From Desulfosporosinus sp. (GTDB taxonomy: Bacteria > Bacillota > Desulfitobacteriia > Desulfitobacteriales > Desulfitobacteriaceae): a DNA stretch of 6,190 nt. A program made the position numbers and the translations under genes. The DNA lies in NCBI GenBank assembly GCA_016278585.1, contig JADQBO010000357.1:1-6190 (forward strand), read 5' to 3'. The first letter of the stretch is position 1. Every line of letters begins with the position of its first letter. The notes beneath the pieces were generated by a model. The model worked only from the letters and a program-made list of their open reading frames with translations, was not told the origin of the DNA and did not search any database. Positions 1 through 5,134 of the stretch are shown here, piece after piece.

Positions 1-68
1 ATACAAACACGAGGGGTTTATAATTTACTATTCGTTAAGCTTTACTGTCTTTTAGAGAAAGATTTTTG

Positions 69-76
69 TGCTAGCA
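69..76. promoter_or_regulatory. 8-bp palindrome, candidate upstream activator half-site
   Basis: TGCTAGCA is a perfect palindrome centred about 90 bp upstream of the predicted sigma-54 transcription start, within the usual range for enhancer-binding protein sites. There is no second copy of the same palindrome in the window, which weakens the case because such activators commonly bind two or more sites. Confidence 0.22.
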
Positions 77-81
77 GGTTC

Positions 82-116
82 AAAATTGGCTTTCAAACAC
101 AGATAGAACCAATTTT
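82..116. promoter_or_regulatory. Inverted repeat, candidate activator (enhancer-binding protein) site
   Basis: The arms AAAATTGG (82-89) and CCAATTTT (109-116) are exact reverse complements separated by 19 nt. An overlapping pair GGTTC (77-81) and GAACC (106-110) adds to the symmetry. The centre is about 63 bp upstream of the predicted sigma-54 start site, somewhat closer than the usual 80-150 bp for enhancer sites. The T-rich right flank could instead mark a weak terminator of an upstream gene, but the long loop and AT-rich stem make that poor. Function is inferred from symmetry and position only. Confidence 0.3.
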
Positions 117-134
117 ATAATCTTTTCAAGCAGG

Positions 135-151
135 TTGGCATGATTCTTGCT
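135..151 (+). promoter_or_regulatory. Sigma-54 (RpoN/SigL) -24/-12 promoter
   Basis: The sequence TGGCATGATTCTTGCT at 136-151 matches the sigma-54 consensus TGGCACG-N4-TTGCW at every specified position except one (T for C at 141). The invariant GG (137-138) and GC (149-150) are separated by exactly 10 nt, as required. Transcription would start near position 162, giving a leader of about 93 nt before the crotonase start codon. Sigma-54 promoters need an ATP-dependent enhancer-binding activator, so the operon is probably switched on by a specific signal such as its substrate. The activator gene is not in this window. No comparably good sigma-A promoter is seen before the first gene. Confidence 0.8.
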
Positions 152-161
152 TTAGAAGATT

Positions 162-254
162 GTGTAGGCTTTTTAGAATATTCGGAAAAAAGTTAAGACC
201 GAAGAGTTGGTGGTATTGTAGGGAGAAATAACCAATTGGGGGAGGTAGTAAAGT
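162..254 (+). other. Predicted 5' leader of the operon mRNA
   Basis: This is the stretch from the inferred sigma-54 start site to the first start codon. It encodes no peptide with a ribosome-binding site and no riboswitch is recognised. The palindrome CCAATTGG (232-239) runs into the ribosome-binding site, and AGTTGGT (205-211) could pair with ACCAATT (231-237) across a 19-nt loop with one G-U pair. Both are weak; they might modestly affect ribosome access or simply be chance. Confidence 0.4.
238..246 (+). promoter_or_regulatory. Ribosome-binding site fixing the TTG start of the crotonase
   Basis: GGGGGAGGT has its GGAGG core at 241-245, nine bases before the TTG at 255. No in-frame ATG lies nearby; the next methionine codon is about 40 codons into the conserved domain. 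This strong site therefore decides the TTG start. Confidence 0.85.
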
Positions 255-1034
255 TTGACTTACGAAACAATTATTGTGGAAAAAGAAGAAGGAATAGCCA
301 CGATTACCCTAAATCGTCCAGATGTGTTAAACGCTCTGAATAGTCAGGTCTTTATCGAGTTGGGGGAGGCGTTCACAATGTTAGGCGCCGATGATTCAGT
401 CCGAGTAGTGATTATCACGGGTGGTGATAAGGTGTTTGCAGCAGGAGCAGACATCAAGCAAATGGCGTCATCGACTGCAGTAAATGTAGCCACAAATGTT
501 AGACCCTCGCTACGGACGTTTAATCTGATTGAGAACTTGCAAAAGCCAGTCATCGCCGCTATTGCAGGTTATGCTTTAGGTGGTGGATGTGAACTAACTT
601 TGGTGGCTGATGTACGCATTGCTGCAGACAATGCCCAGTTGGGCTTGCCGGAAATTAAACTGGGTATTTTGCCCGGTGGTGGCGGAACTCAACGTTTGCC
701 GCGACTTATCGGCGCAGGTAAGGCAAAAGAGTTGATTTTCAGTGGTGAGTTTATCTCAGCAGAGGAAGCTTTACGGATTGGTCTTGTGAATAAAGTGGTA
801 CCTGCAGATCAATTATTAATTGAAGCTAAGAAAATGGCTAAGAAATTTGCTGCCCGTGGCGCCGTGGCCATTCAGATGGCTAAAGCGTGTATTAATGAAG
901 GGTTACAAATGGATTTAGACAGGGGCTTACAATATGAGCATAAATGCTTTAGCCTATTGTTTGCTACGGAAGATCAAAAAGAAGGCATGAAGGCCTTTAT
1001 TGAAAAGCGCAAGCCAAACTTTCAGGGGAAATAA
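255..1034 (+). CDS. crt: Enoyl-CoA hydratase / short-chain crotonase
   Basis: This enzyme adds water to trans-2-enoyl-CoA (for example crotonyl-CoA) to give 3-hydroxyacyl-CoA, the second step of beta-oxidation, or does the reverse in butyrate synthesis; it is cytoplasmic. The 259-aa length is typical of single-domain crotonases. An N-terminal LNRPDVLNALN segment (residues 19-29) and the CoA/oxyanion-hole motif FAAGADIKQM (61-70) are followed by GYALGGGCE (105-113). Both catalytic acids of true hydratases are present: Glu113 in GGGCE and Glu133 in LPEIKLG, with the 20-residue spacing of the rat enzyme. Having both glutamates argues against an isomerase, dehalogenase or synthase member of the superfamily. 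The end, TEDQKEGMKAFIEKRKP, resembles clostridial Crt. It is the first gene behind the sigma-54 promoter, and the next gene starts about 47 bp downstream. The start is TTG. Chain-length preference cannot be read from sequence. Confidence 0.93.
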   Translation: MTYETIIVEKEEGIATITLNRPDVLNALNSQVFIELGEAFTMLGADDSVRVVIITGGDKVFAAGADIKQMASSTAVNVATNVRPSLRTFNLIENLQKPVIAAIAGYALGGGCELTLVADVRIAADNAQLGLPEIKLGILPGGGGTQRLPRLIGAGKAKELIFSGEFISAEEALRIGLVNKVVPADQLLIEAKKMAKKFAARGAVAIQMAKACINEGLQMDLDRGLQYEHKCFSLLFATEDQKEGMKAFIEKRKPNFQGK

Positions 1035-1066
1035 TTTATTTAATAGAGAATGACTTAATAACAAGT

Positions 1067-1074
1067 AAAGAGGA
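1067..1074 (+). promoter_or_regulatory. Ribosome-binding site deciding the acyl-CoA dehydrogenase start
   Basis: The AAAGAGGA site, with its GAGG core at 1070-1073, lies only 2 nt from the first possible GTG (1076), which is too close. It lies 8 nt from the GTG at 1082 and 11 nt from the ATG at 1085. Other genes here use 7-9 nt, which favours GTG 1082; ATG 1085 is the close alternative. Confidence 0.6.
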
Positions 1075-1081
1075 AGTGTGT

Positions 1082-2899
1082 GTGATGGGCAGTAACTTTC
1101 TATATAGCACCCGGGATCATAAATTTATTATCAAAGAATGGTTAGATGGAGAAAAGATTCTTGGTCTGAAACGTTTCCGAGAGACATTCGGCATGGAGGA
1201 TGTCGATGGTATACTGGACCAATCTTTAAAAGTTTGTAAAGACGTTGTTGCCCCTACCAACGATGACGGAGACACCATTAGAGCGGTCTTTAAGGATGGG
1301 AAAGTGACGGTTCCCCCTTCCTTTAAGTATGCCTTCGATTATGTAGCAGAAAATGGTTGGGGCGCTAGTAATAAAGACGTAGACGGTGAGGGTTCCCTCC
1401 CCTCGTTATTGTATGGAGCTGTCCATGAGTATATGATTGCCGCTAACCCAGCATTCGTAGCTTATTTAGGCTTACCCGGTGGCGTTGGGTCCATTATTAA
1501 GCAGTTTGGTTCTAAGGAAGAAATTGACTTCTTCACCCCGAAAATGTTTGCGGCTGAGTGGGGAGGAACAATGTGCATCACTGAACCCGGTGGCGGTTCT
1601 GATGTGGGTGACATGTTAAGTAAGGCCTACCCTACGGATGACCCTAATATTTATAAGATCAAAGGAACTAAATGCTTTATCACTTGTGGGGATCACAATC
1701 TGACTGAAAACATTATTCACTTGGTTTTGGCTAGAATCGATGGTGCAGTTCCTGGGACAAAAGGCCTGTCACTCTTTATTGTCCCCAAGATTTGGGTTAA
1801 TGAAGATGGTAGCCTTGGGGACTCAAACGATGTCGCGACAGTTGGAATCGAGCATAAGATGGGACTTCAAGGATCTGCAACAGCAGTGTTGAACTTCGGT
1901 GAAGAGGATCGGTGTCGAGGTTTTCTGCTAGGTGCACCACTGGATGATAAAGGGGTTGGGCAAGGTATGGCCCAAATGTTTAAGATGATTAATGGATCTC
2001 GAGTAGACACAGGACACTGTGCTCTATCCGTGGCAACTGTCGCCTATAATAACGCGGTGGCCTATGCCAAGGATCGTGTTCAGGGACGACCTATTACCGA
2101 TCCTAGGGGAAGTCGGGTACCCCTTATCCAACATGAAGATATTCGCCGCATGTTGCTCACTCAAAAAGCTACCTTAGAAGCGATGCGAGCTATGATTTTT
2201 AAAGGGTACTACTATTTGGATTTAATTGCGTTTGGAGATGATCCGGAAGATGTCCGGCAAGCTAAACGTTATATAGAACTAATCACCCCTTTAATTAAAG
2301 CCTACAGCTCAGACCAAGCCTGGCTCATGATTACGGAAGCCATTCAAGTCCATGGCGGATACGGGTATACCGAGGAGTATCCGATTGCTCGTCAAGCAAG
2401 GGATGTTAAGATTTATTCTATTTGGGAAGGCACAAATTTCATCCAATCGTTGGATTTAGTTTTCCGCAAATGGGGATTGGACAAGGGGAGTAACTTTAAA
2501 GATTGGCTACAGGATATTGGAGAATTTATCAAGGAAAATTCAGCGAATGCTCAATTCTCTCGTGAGATGGGAATGCTGAGCCAAGCATTAAAGGCTTATC
2601 AGGAGCTCATGGGAACAGTGTTTAGTTATATGAAGGAAAATATTCGCTTGGTTCCTCTCTATACTACGAGAATTTTACGGGTGACTGCCGAAATTTACTG
2701 TGCTTATTTACTAATGCAACAGGCGATTGTTGCCCAGGAAAAACTGGCTCAAGGAATTGGGGACACAGACTTCTATCAAGGTAAAATTTGTTCTGCTCAG
2801 TTCTATTTACGTAATATTGTGCCTGATGTGATGGCTACAGTACAAATTATTAAAGACTATGACACATCTGCGATGGACATTCCAGAAGGAGCTTTCTAA
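1082..2899 (+). CDS. Acyl-CoA dehydrogenase, long (~600 aa) class with extra C-terminal domain
   Basis: This FAD enzyme oxidises acyl-CoA to trans-2-enoyl-CoA, the first step of beta-oxidation, passing electrons to an electron-transferring flavoprotein. It is 605 aa from the GTG at 1082, against about 380 aa for ordinary members. The order is: a short N-terminal segment (YSTRDHKFIIKEWLDG) of the kind found in the 600-aa class, the alpha-helical N domain to about residue 155, the FAD-binding motif CITEPGGGSD (165-174) with GTKCFITCGDH (195-205), and the C-terminal helical domain. That domain carries GGYGYTEEYPIARQARD (425-441) and IWEGTN, where Glu449 is the expected catalytic base. From about residue 465 there is a further roughly 140-aa helical domain like that of DmdC-type dehydrogenases. 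All key residues are intact. Substrate is unknown: DmdC relatives act on 3-methylmercaptopropionyl-CoA, others on medium or long acyl chains; context favours a general fatty acyl-CoA. The electron-transfer partner is not encoded here. One residue of uncertainty remains at the start. Confidence 0.92.
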   Translation: MMGSNFLYSTRDHKFIIKEWLDGEKILGLKRFRETFGMEDVDGILDQSLKVCKDVVAPTNDDGDTIRAVFKDGKVTVPPSFKYAFDYVAENGWGASNKDVDGEGSLPSLLYGAVHEYMIAANPAFVAYLGLPGGVGSIIKQFGSKEEIDFFTPKMFAAEWGGTMCITEPGGGSDVGDMLSKAYPTDDPNIYKIKGTKCFITCGDHNLTENIIHLVLARIDGAVPGTKGLSLFIVPKIWVNEDGSLGDSNDVATVGIEHKMGLQGSATAVLNFGEEDRCRGFLLGAPLDDKGVGQGMAQMFKMINGSRVDTGHCALSVATVAYNNAVAYAKDRVQGRPITDPRGSRVPLIQHEDIRRMLLTQKATLEAMRAMIFKGYYYLDLIAFGDDPEDVRQAKRYIELITPLIKAYSSDQAWLMITEAIQVHGGYGYTEEYPIARQARDVKIYSIWEGTNFIQSLDLVFRKWGLDKGSNFKDWLQDIGEFIKENSANAQFSREMGMLSQALKAYQELMGTVFSYMKENIRLVPLYTTRILRVTAEIYCAYLLMQQAIVAQEKLAQGIGDTDFYQGKICSAQFYLRNIVPDVMATVQIIKDYDTSAMDIPEGAF

Positions 2900-2950
2900 G
2901 GTTTCTCAGTTTATCCTACAAGATGTGCATTAGTATAAATGAGTATTTTT

Positions 2951-2957
2951 AAGGAGG
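2951..2957 (+). promoter_or_regulatory. Ribosome-binding site fixing a TTG start for dehydrogenase copy 1
   Basis: A perfect AAGGAGG lies 8 nt before the TTG at 2966. It sits inside the reading frame opened by the ATG at 2939, which has no Shine-Dalgarno sequence in front of it. The site therefore moves the real start nine codons downstream of that ATG. Confidence 0.87.
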
Positions 2958-2965
2958 CAATAACA

Positions 2966-3832
2966 TTGAAGTTAGAAGATATTAAAACTATTTGTGTGGT
3001 TGGGGCTGGCAACATGGGTCATCAGATTGCCGTAGGCTGCGCGTTGGCAGGTTATAAAGTGGCTTGTACGGATATTAGTCAAGATATGTTAGATAAGGCA
3101 GAAAGTTTTGCGCGATCTTATTTACCAGGAAGAGTAGCTAAAGGAAAGTTGAGCCAAGAACAGGCGGACCAAACCTTAGCAAACCTGCGTTTCACTTCAA
3201 ACCTAGAGGATGCTGCAGGGAATGCTGACTTTATCATCGAAGCTGCGGTTGAAAAAATGATGATTAAGCGGAAACTTTTTGCAGATTTAGACAGAATTGC
3301 GCCCCCACATGCCATACTAGCCACAAACAGTTCGTATATTGTCAGTTCACAAGTGGCTGATGCTACCAACCGTCCGGATAAGGTGTTAAACATGCACTTT
3401 TTTAACCCGGCTTTAGTCATGAAATTAGTTGAAGTTGTACAGGGACCGCATACTTCCACTGAAACTGCTCAAATTACGATGGATTTGTGCGCTAAATTGG
3501 GCAAGACAGCGGTCTGGCTTAAGAAAGAAATTTACGGTTTCTTGGTTAATAGAATCCTGTCGGCTCTCGCTCAAGAAGCCTTGTTCCTCGCCGACATGGG
3601 GATTGCTACTCCGGAAGAGATTGACCTTGCAGTCACTAATGCCTTAGGTCATCCCATGGGTCCTTTCCGTCTCATGGATTTAACAGGCATTGATCTTGCT
3701 TATTATTCTGCCATGGAACGCTATCAGACTAGTCGTGATCCAAAAGATAAACCTTCACCGTTGGTTGTCGAGAAATTCACCAAGGGCGAATGGGGTAAGA
3801 AAACTAATAAAGGTTATTACACTTACGAGTGA
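2966..3832 (+). CDS. hbd: 3-hydroxyacyl-CoA (3-hydroxybutyryl-CoA) dehydrogenase, copy 1
   Basis: It oxidises (S)-3-hydroxyacyl-CoA to 3-ketoacyl-CoA with NAD+, the third step of beta-oxidation, or reduces acetoacetyl-CoA in the butyrate direction. From the TTG start it is 288 aa, close to the roughly 282 aa of clostridial Hbd. The Rossmann fold opens with VVGAGNMG (11-18); Asp36 at the end of the second strand suggests NAD rather than NADP. Catalytic residues are in place: Ser123 (NSSYI), His144 (HFFNP), Glu156 (KLVEVV) and Asn195 (GFLVNR), with spacing matching the human enzyme within one residue. The C-terminal dimerisation domain has the GHPMGPFRLMDLTGID signature (228-243). It lacks a fused hydratase domain, which the separate crotonase supplies. 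The thiolase starts about 51 bp downstream. A paralogue about 64% identical lies two genes on. The ATG at 2939 would add nine residues absent from the paralogue and is rejected. Confidence 0.94.
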   Translation: MKLEDIKTICVVGAGNMGHQIAVGCALAGYKVACTDISQDMLDKAESFARSYLPGRVAKGKLSQEQADQTLANLRFTSNLEDAAGNADFIIEAAVEKMMIKRKLFADLDRIAPPHAILATNSSYIVSSQVADATNRPDKVLNMHFFNPALVMKLVEVVQGPHTSTETAQITMDLCAKLGKTAVWLKKEIYGFLVNRILSALAQEALFLADMGIATPEEIDLAVTNALGHPMGPFRLMDLTGIDLAYYSAMERYQTSRDPKDKPSPLVVEKFTKGEWGKKTNKGYYTYE

Positions 3833-3869
3833 TCAACTACCATTGAGGCAAATGAATTAAATTTATAGT

Positions 3870-3876
3870 AGGAGGT
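3870..3876 (+). promoter_or_regulatory. Ribosome-binding site deciding the thiolase start
   Basis: AGGAGGT has its GGAGG core 8 nt before the GTG at 3884 and 11 nt before the ATG at 3887. The two starts are adjacent codons. Spacing consistent with the other genes favours GTG; codon preference favours ATG. The protein differs by a single residue. Confidence 0.6.
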
Positions 3877-3883
3877 TGCATTC

Positions 3884-5053
3884 GTGATGAAAGAAGCAGT
3901 GATAGTCTCGGCAGTTCGCAGTCCTATAGGCCGAGCCGGTGGTGCCCTTGGAAAGATTCCCCCTGAGTTTTATGGTGCGGAAGTCATTAAAGAAGTGATC
4001 AAGCGCATAGACTTGGATCCAACCTTAATTGAAGATGTAGTTTTCGGAAACTGTCTAAATGCAGGCGGCAATATTGCCCGTTTATGCGCCTTAAAGGCTG
4101 GTTTGCCTGTGGAGATACCCGGATTAACAATCGATAGGCAGTGTGGCTCAGGACTTAATGCTGTTAATTTAGCGGCTCAAGCAGTGATGGCCGGTATGGG
4201 CGAAGTTTTTATTGCCGGAGGAACAGAGAGTTGTTCACTTAAACCGTATTCTATGGAACATATGGAGTTTTTCAGCAAGACGCCTCCTAAGTTTCGAGTT
4301 GGTTTTCAACTTTCGACGGATGAAATCGGTAATCCACCGATGGGGGTTACTGCAGAAAACTTAGCTGAAAAATACCAGATTAGTCGTTTAGAACAGGATG
4401 AGTTTTCTGTAAGAAGCCAACAAAAAATGGGTAAAGCAATGGCAGATGGCTTATTTAAAAGCCAAATTGTTCCTCTTACAATTCCGGTGGGTAAGAATAA
4501 GACTGCTATTTTCGATACCGATGAACACCCTAGACCAGAAACGACACTTGAGGGTTTAGGTAAACTCTCTCCGGTATTCAAAAAAGGCGGATCAGTCACT
4601 GCGGGAAATAGTTCCGGCTTAAATGATGCTGCAGCAGCGGTTGTAGTAATGTCTGCTGAAAGAGCTAAGGCATTAGGTCTTAAACCCTTGGCTAAAATTC
4701 GCACGTTTGCGGTTTCTGGCGTAGACCCTAACATCATGGGAATCGGGCCAGTGCCAGCAGTTAGAAAAGCCCTAGCCCAGGCAGGTCTTTCCTTAGCGGA
4801 TATTGATCTGATTGAATTAAATGAGGCTTTTGCGGCTCAAGTCTTAGCAGTTGATCGGGACCTTAAGTTCAACATGGATAAAGTGAACGTGAACGGTGGG
4901 GCGATTGCCCATGGTCATCCAATCGCTGCAACTGGTGCAATACTCACAACAAAATTAGTCTACGAGATGAATCGCAGAGATGTTCAGTTAGGTATGATCA
5001 CGGCTTGTATCGGCGGTGGACAAGGTATTGCTACGATCTTTGAGAGAGTTTAA
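3884..5053 (+). CDS. Thiolase (acetyl-CoA acetyltransferase / 3-ketoacyl-CoA thiolase)
   Basis: It cleaves 3-ketoacyl-CoA with CoA to acetyl-CoA and a shortened acyl-CoA, or condenses two acetyl-CoA in reverse. The 389-aa length matches AtoB/ThlA-type thiolases, which work as cytoplasmic tetramers. The N-terminal domain begins KEAVIVSAVRSPIGRAGG and carries the acyl-accepting Cys87 in IDRQCGSG. The C-terminal domain has NEAFA (313-317), the catalytic His345 in HGHP, and the second cysteine Cys375 in ACIGGGQG. All catalytic residues are present. The histidine motif reads AHGHPIAATGA rather than the common ALGHPIGASGA; the AATG part recalls FadI-type thiolases, so a preference beyond acetoacetyl-CoA is possible. 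The loop at about 125-155 is also not the standard biosynthetic-thiolase sequence. Its place after crotonase, acyl-CoA dehydrogenase and hydroxyacyl-CoA dehydrogenase makes it the last enzyme of the cycle. It is followed by a hairpin. No symbol is given because sequence does not separate atoB/thl from fadA/fadI roles. Confidence 0.92.
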   Translation: MMKEAVIVSAVRSPIGRAGGALGKIPPEFYGAEVIKEVIKRIDLDPTLIEDVVFGNCLNAGGNIARLCALKAGLPVEIPGLTIDRQCGSGLNAVNLAAQAVMAGMGEVFIAGGTESCSLKPYSMEHMEFFSKTPPKFRVGFQLSTDEIGNPPMGVTAENLAEKYQISRLEQDEFSVRSQQKMGKAMADGLFKSQIVPLTIPVGKNKTAIFDTDEHPRPETTLEGLGKLSPVFKKGGSVTAGNSSGLNDAAAAVVVMSAERAKALGLKPLAKIRTFAVSGVDPNIMGIGPVPAVRKALAQAGLSLADIDLIELNEAFAAQVLAVDRDLKFNMDKVNVNGGAIAHGHPIAATGAILTTKLVYEMNRRDVQLGMITACIGGGQGIATIFERV

Positions 5054-5081
5054 GTGATTACGAAATATAAGTTTTGATAAA

Positions 5082-5110
5082 TCTCCCCTGGCCCGAAGGG
5101 TTGGGGGAGA
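5082..5110 (+). other. Intercistronic hairpin without U-tract (attenuator or mRNA-processing/stability element)
   Basis: Thirteen consecutive base pairs join 5082-5094 to 5098-5110 around a GAA loop. Ten are Watson-Crick, including an outer TCTCCCC/GGGGAGA block and an inner CCC/GGG block, and three central pairs are G-U. The bases after it, CTTACCTTAC, are not a run of T, so it is not a convincing intrinsic terminator on this strand; on the other strand it is followed only by TTTAT. It ends 11 nt before the next gene's ribosome-binding site. Likely roles are partial attenuation, protection of the upstream mRNA 3' end after processing, or setting different expression of the last genes. The structure is clear; the role is inference. 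Confidence 0.7.
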
Positions 5111-5121
5111 CTTACCTTACT

Positions 5122-5127
5122 AGGAGG
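5122..5127 (+). promoter_or_regulatory. Ribosome-binding site fixing a GTG start for dehydrogenase copy 2
   Basis: AGGAGG is only 1 nt from the ATG at 5129, too close for initiation, but 7 nt from the in-frame GTG at 5135. The ATG at 5133 is out of frame. The GTG start also makes the protein line up residue for residue with copy 1. Confidence 0.8.
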
Positions 5128-5134
5128 AATGAAT

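Larger units (their letters stand above)
1..134. other. Non-coding upstream region of the operon
   Basis: This AT-rich stretch has no open reading frame with a ribosome-binding site on either strand, and no clear end of an upstream gene. It lies just before the sigma-54 promoter, where enhancer-binding activator sites are expected. Small symmetrical elements are present: a 5-bp arm inverted repeat TCTTT/AAAGA at 48-62, a perfect 8-bp palindrome TGCTAGCA at 69-76, and an 8-bp arm inverted repeat at 82-116. The word CAAACAC occurs at 4-10 and 94-100, and AGCAGGTT at 73-80 and again at 129-136 next to the promoter. Any of these could be chance in AT-rich DNA. Confidence 0.6.

Noticed and set aside
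344..553. Antisense open frame within the crotonase gene
   Set aside because: It is a shadow of the coding strand, with no recognisable domain.
2911..2939. Possible internal sigma-A promoter (TATAAA at 2934-2939)
   Set aside because: No -35 resembling TTGACA lies at the right distance, and AT-rich intergenic DNA gives such a -10 by chance.
2939..2965. ATG at 2939 as the start of dehydrogenase copy 1
   Set aside because: There is no Shine-Dalgarno sequence before it, a perfect AAGGAGG lies inside the extension, and the nine extra residues have no counterpart in copy 2.
3118..3459. Antisense open frame opposite dehydrogenase copy 1, with a similar antisense frame (5287-5610) at the same relative place opposite copy 2
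   Set aside because: The two antisense peptides resemble each other only because the sense genes are paralogous and share codon phase. Neither has protein-family features, and both lie wholly within confident genes.
3429..3647. Alternative-frame open frame inside dehydrogenase copy 1
   Set aside because: It lies in another frame of a well-supported gene and matches nothing recognisable.
4306..4737. Antisense open frame of 143 codons within the thiolase gene
   Set aside because: It is low-complexity in character, has no family resemblance, and is fully covered by the thiolase.
5082..5128. Hairpin as a rho-independent terminator ending the operon
   Set aside because: There is no T-run after the stem, and two more co-directional, functionally linked genes follow immediately. 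It was kept as a hairpin of uncertain role.
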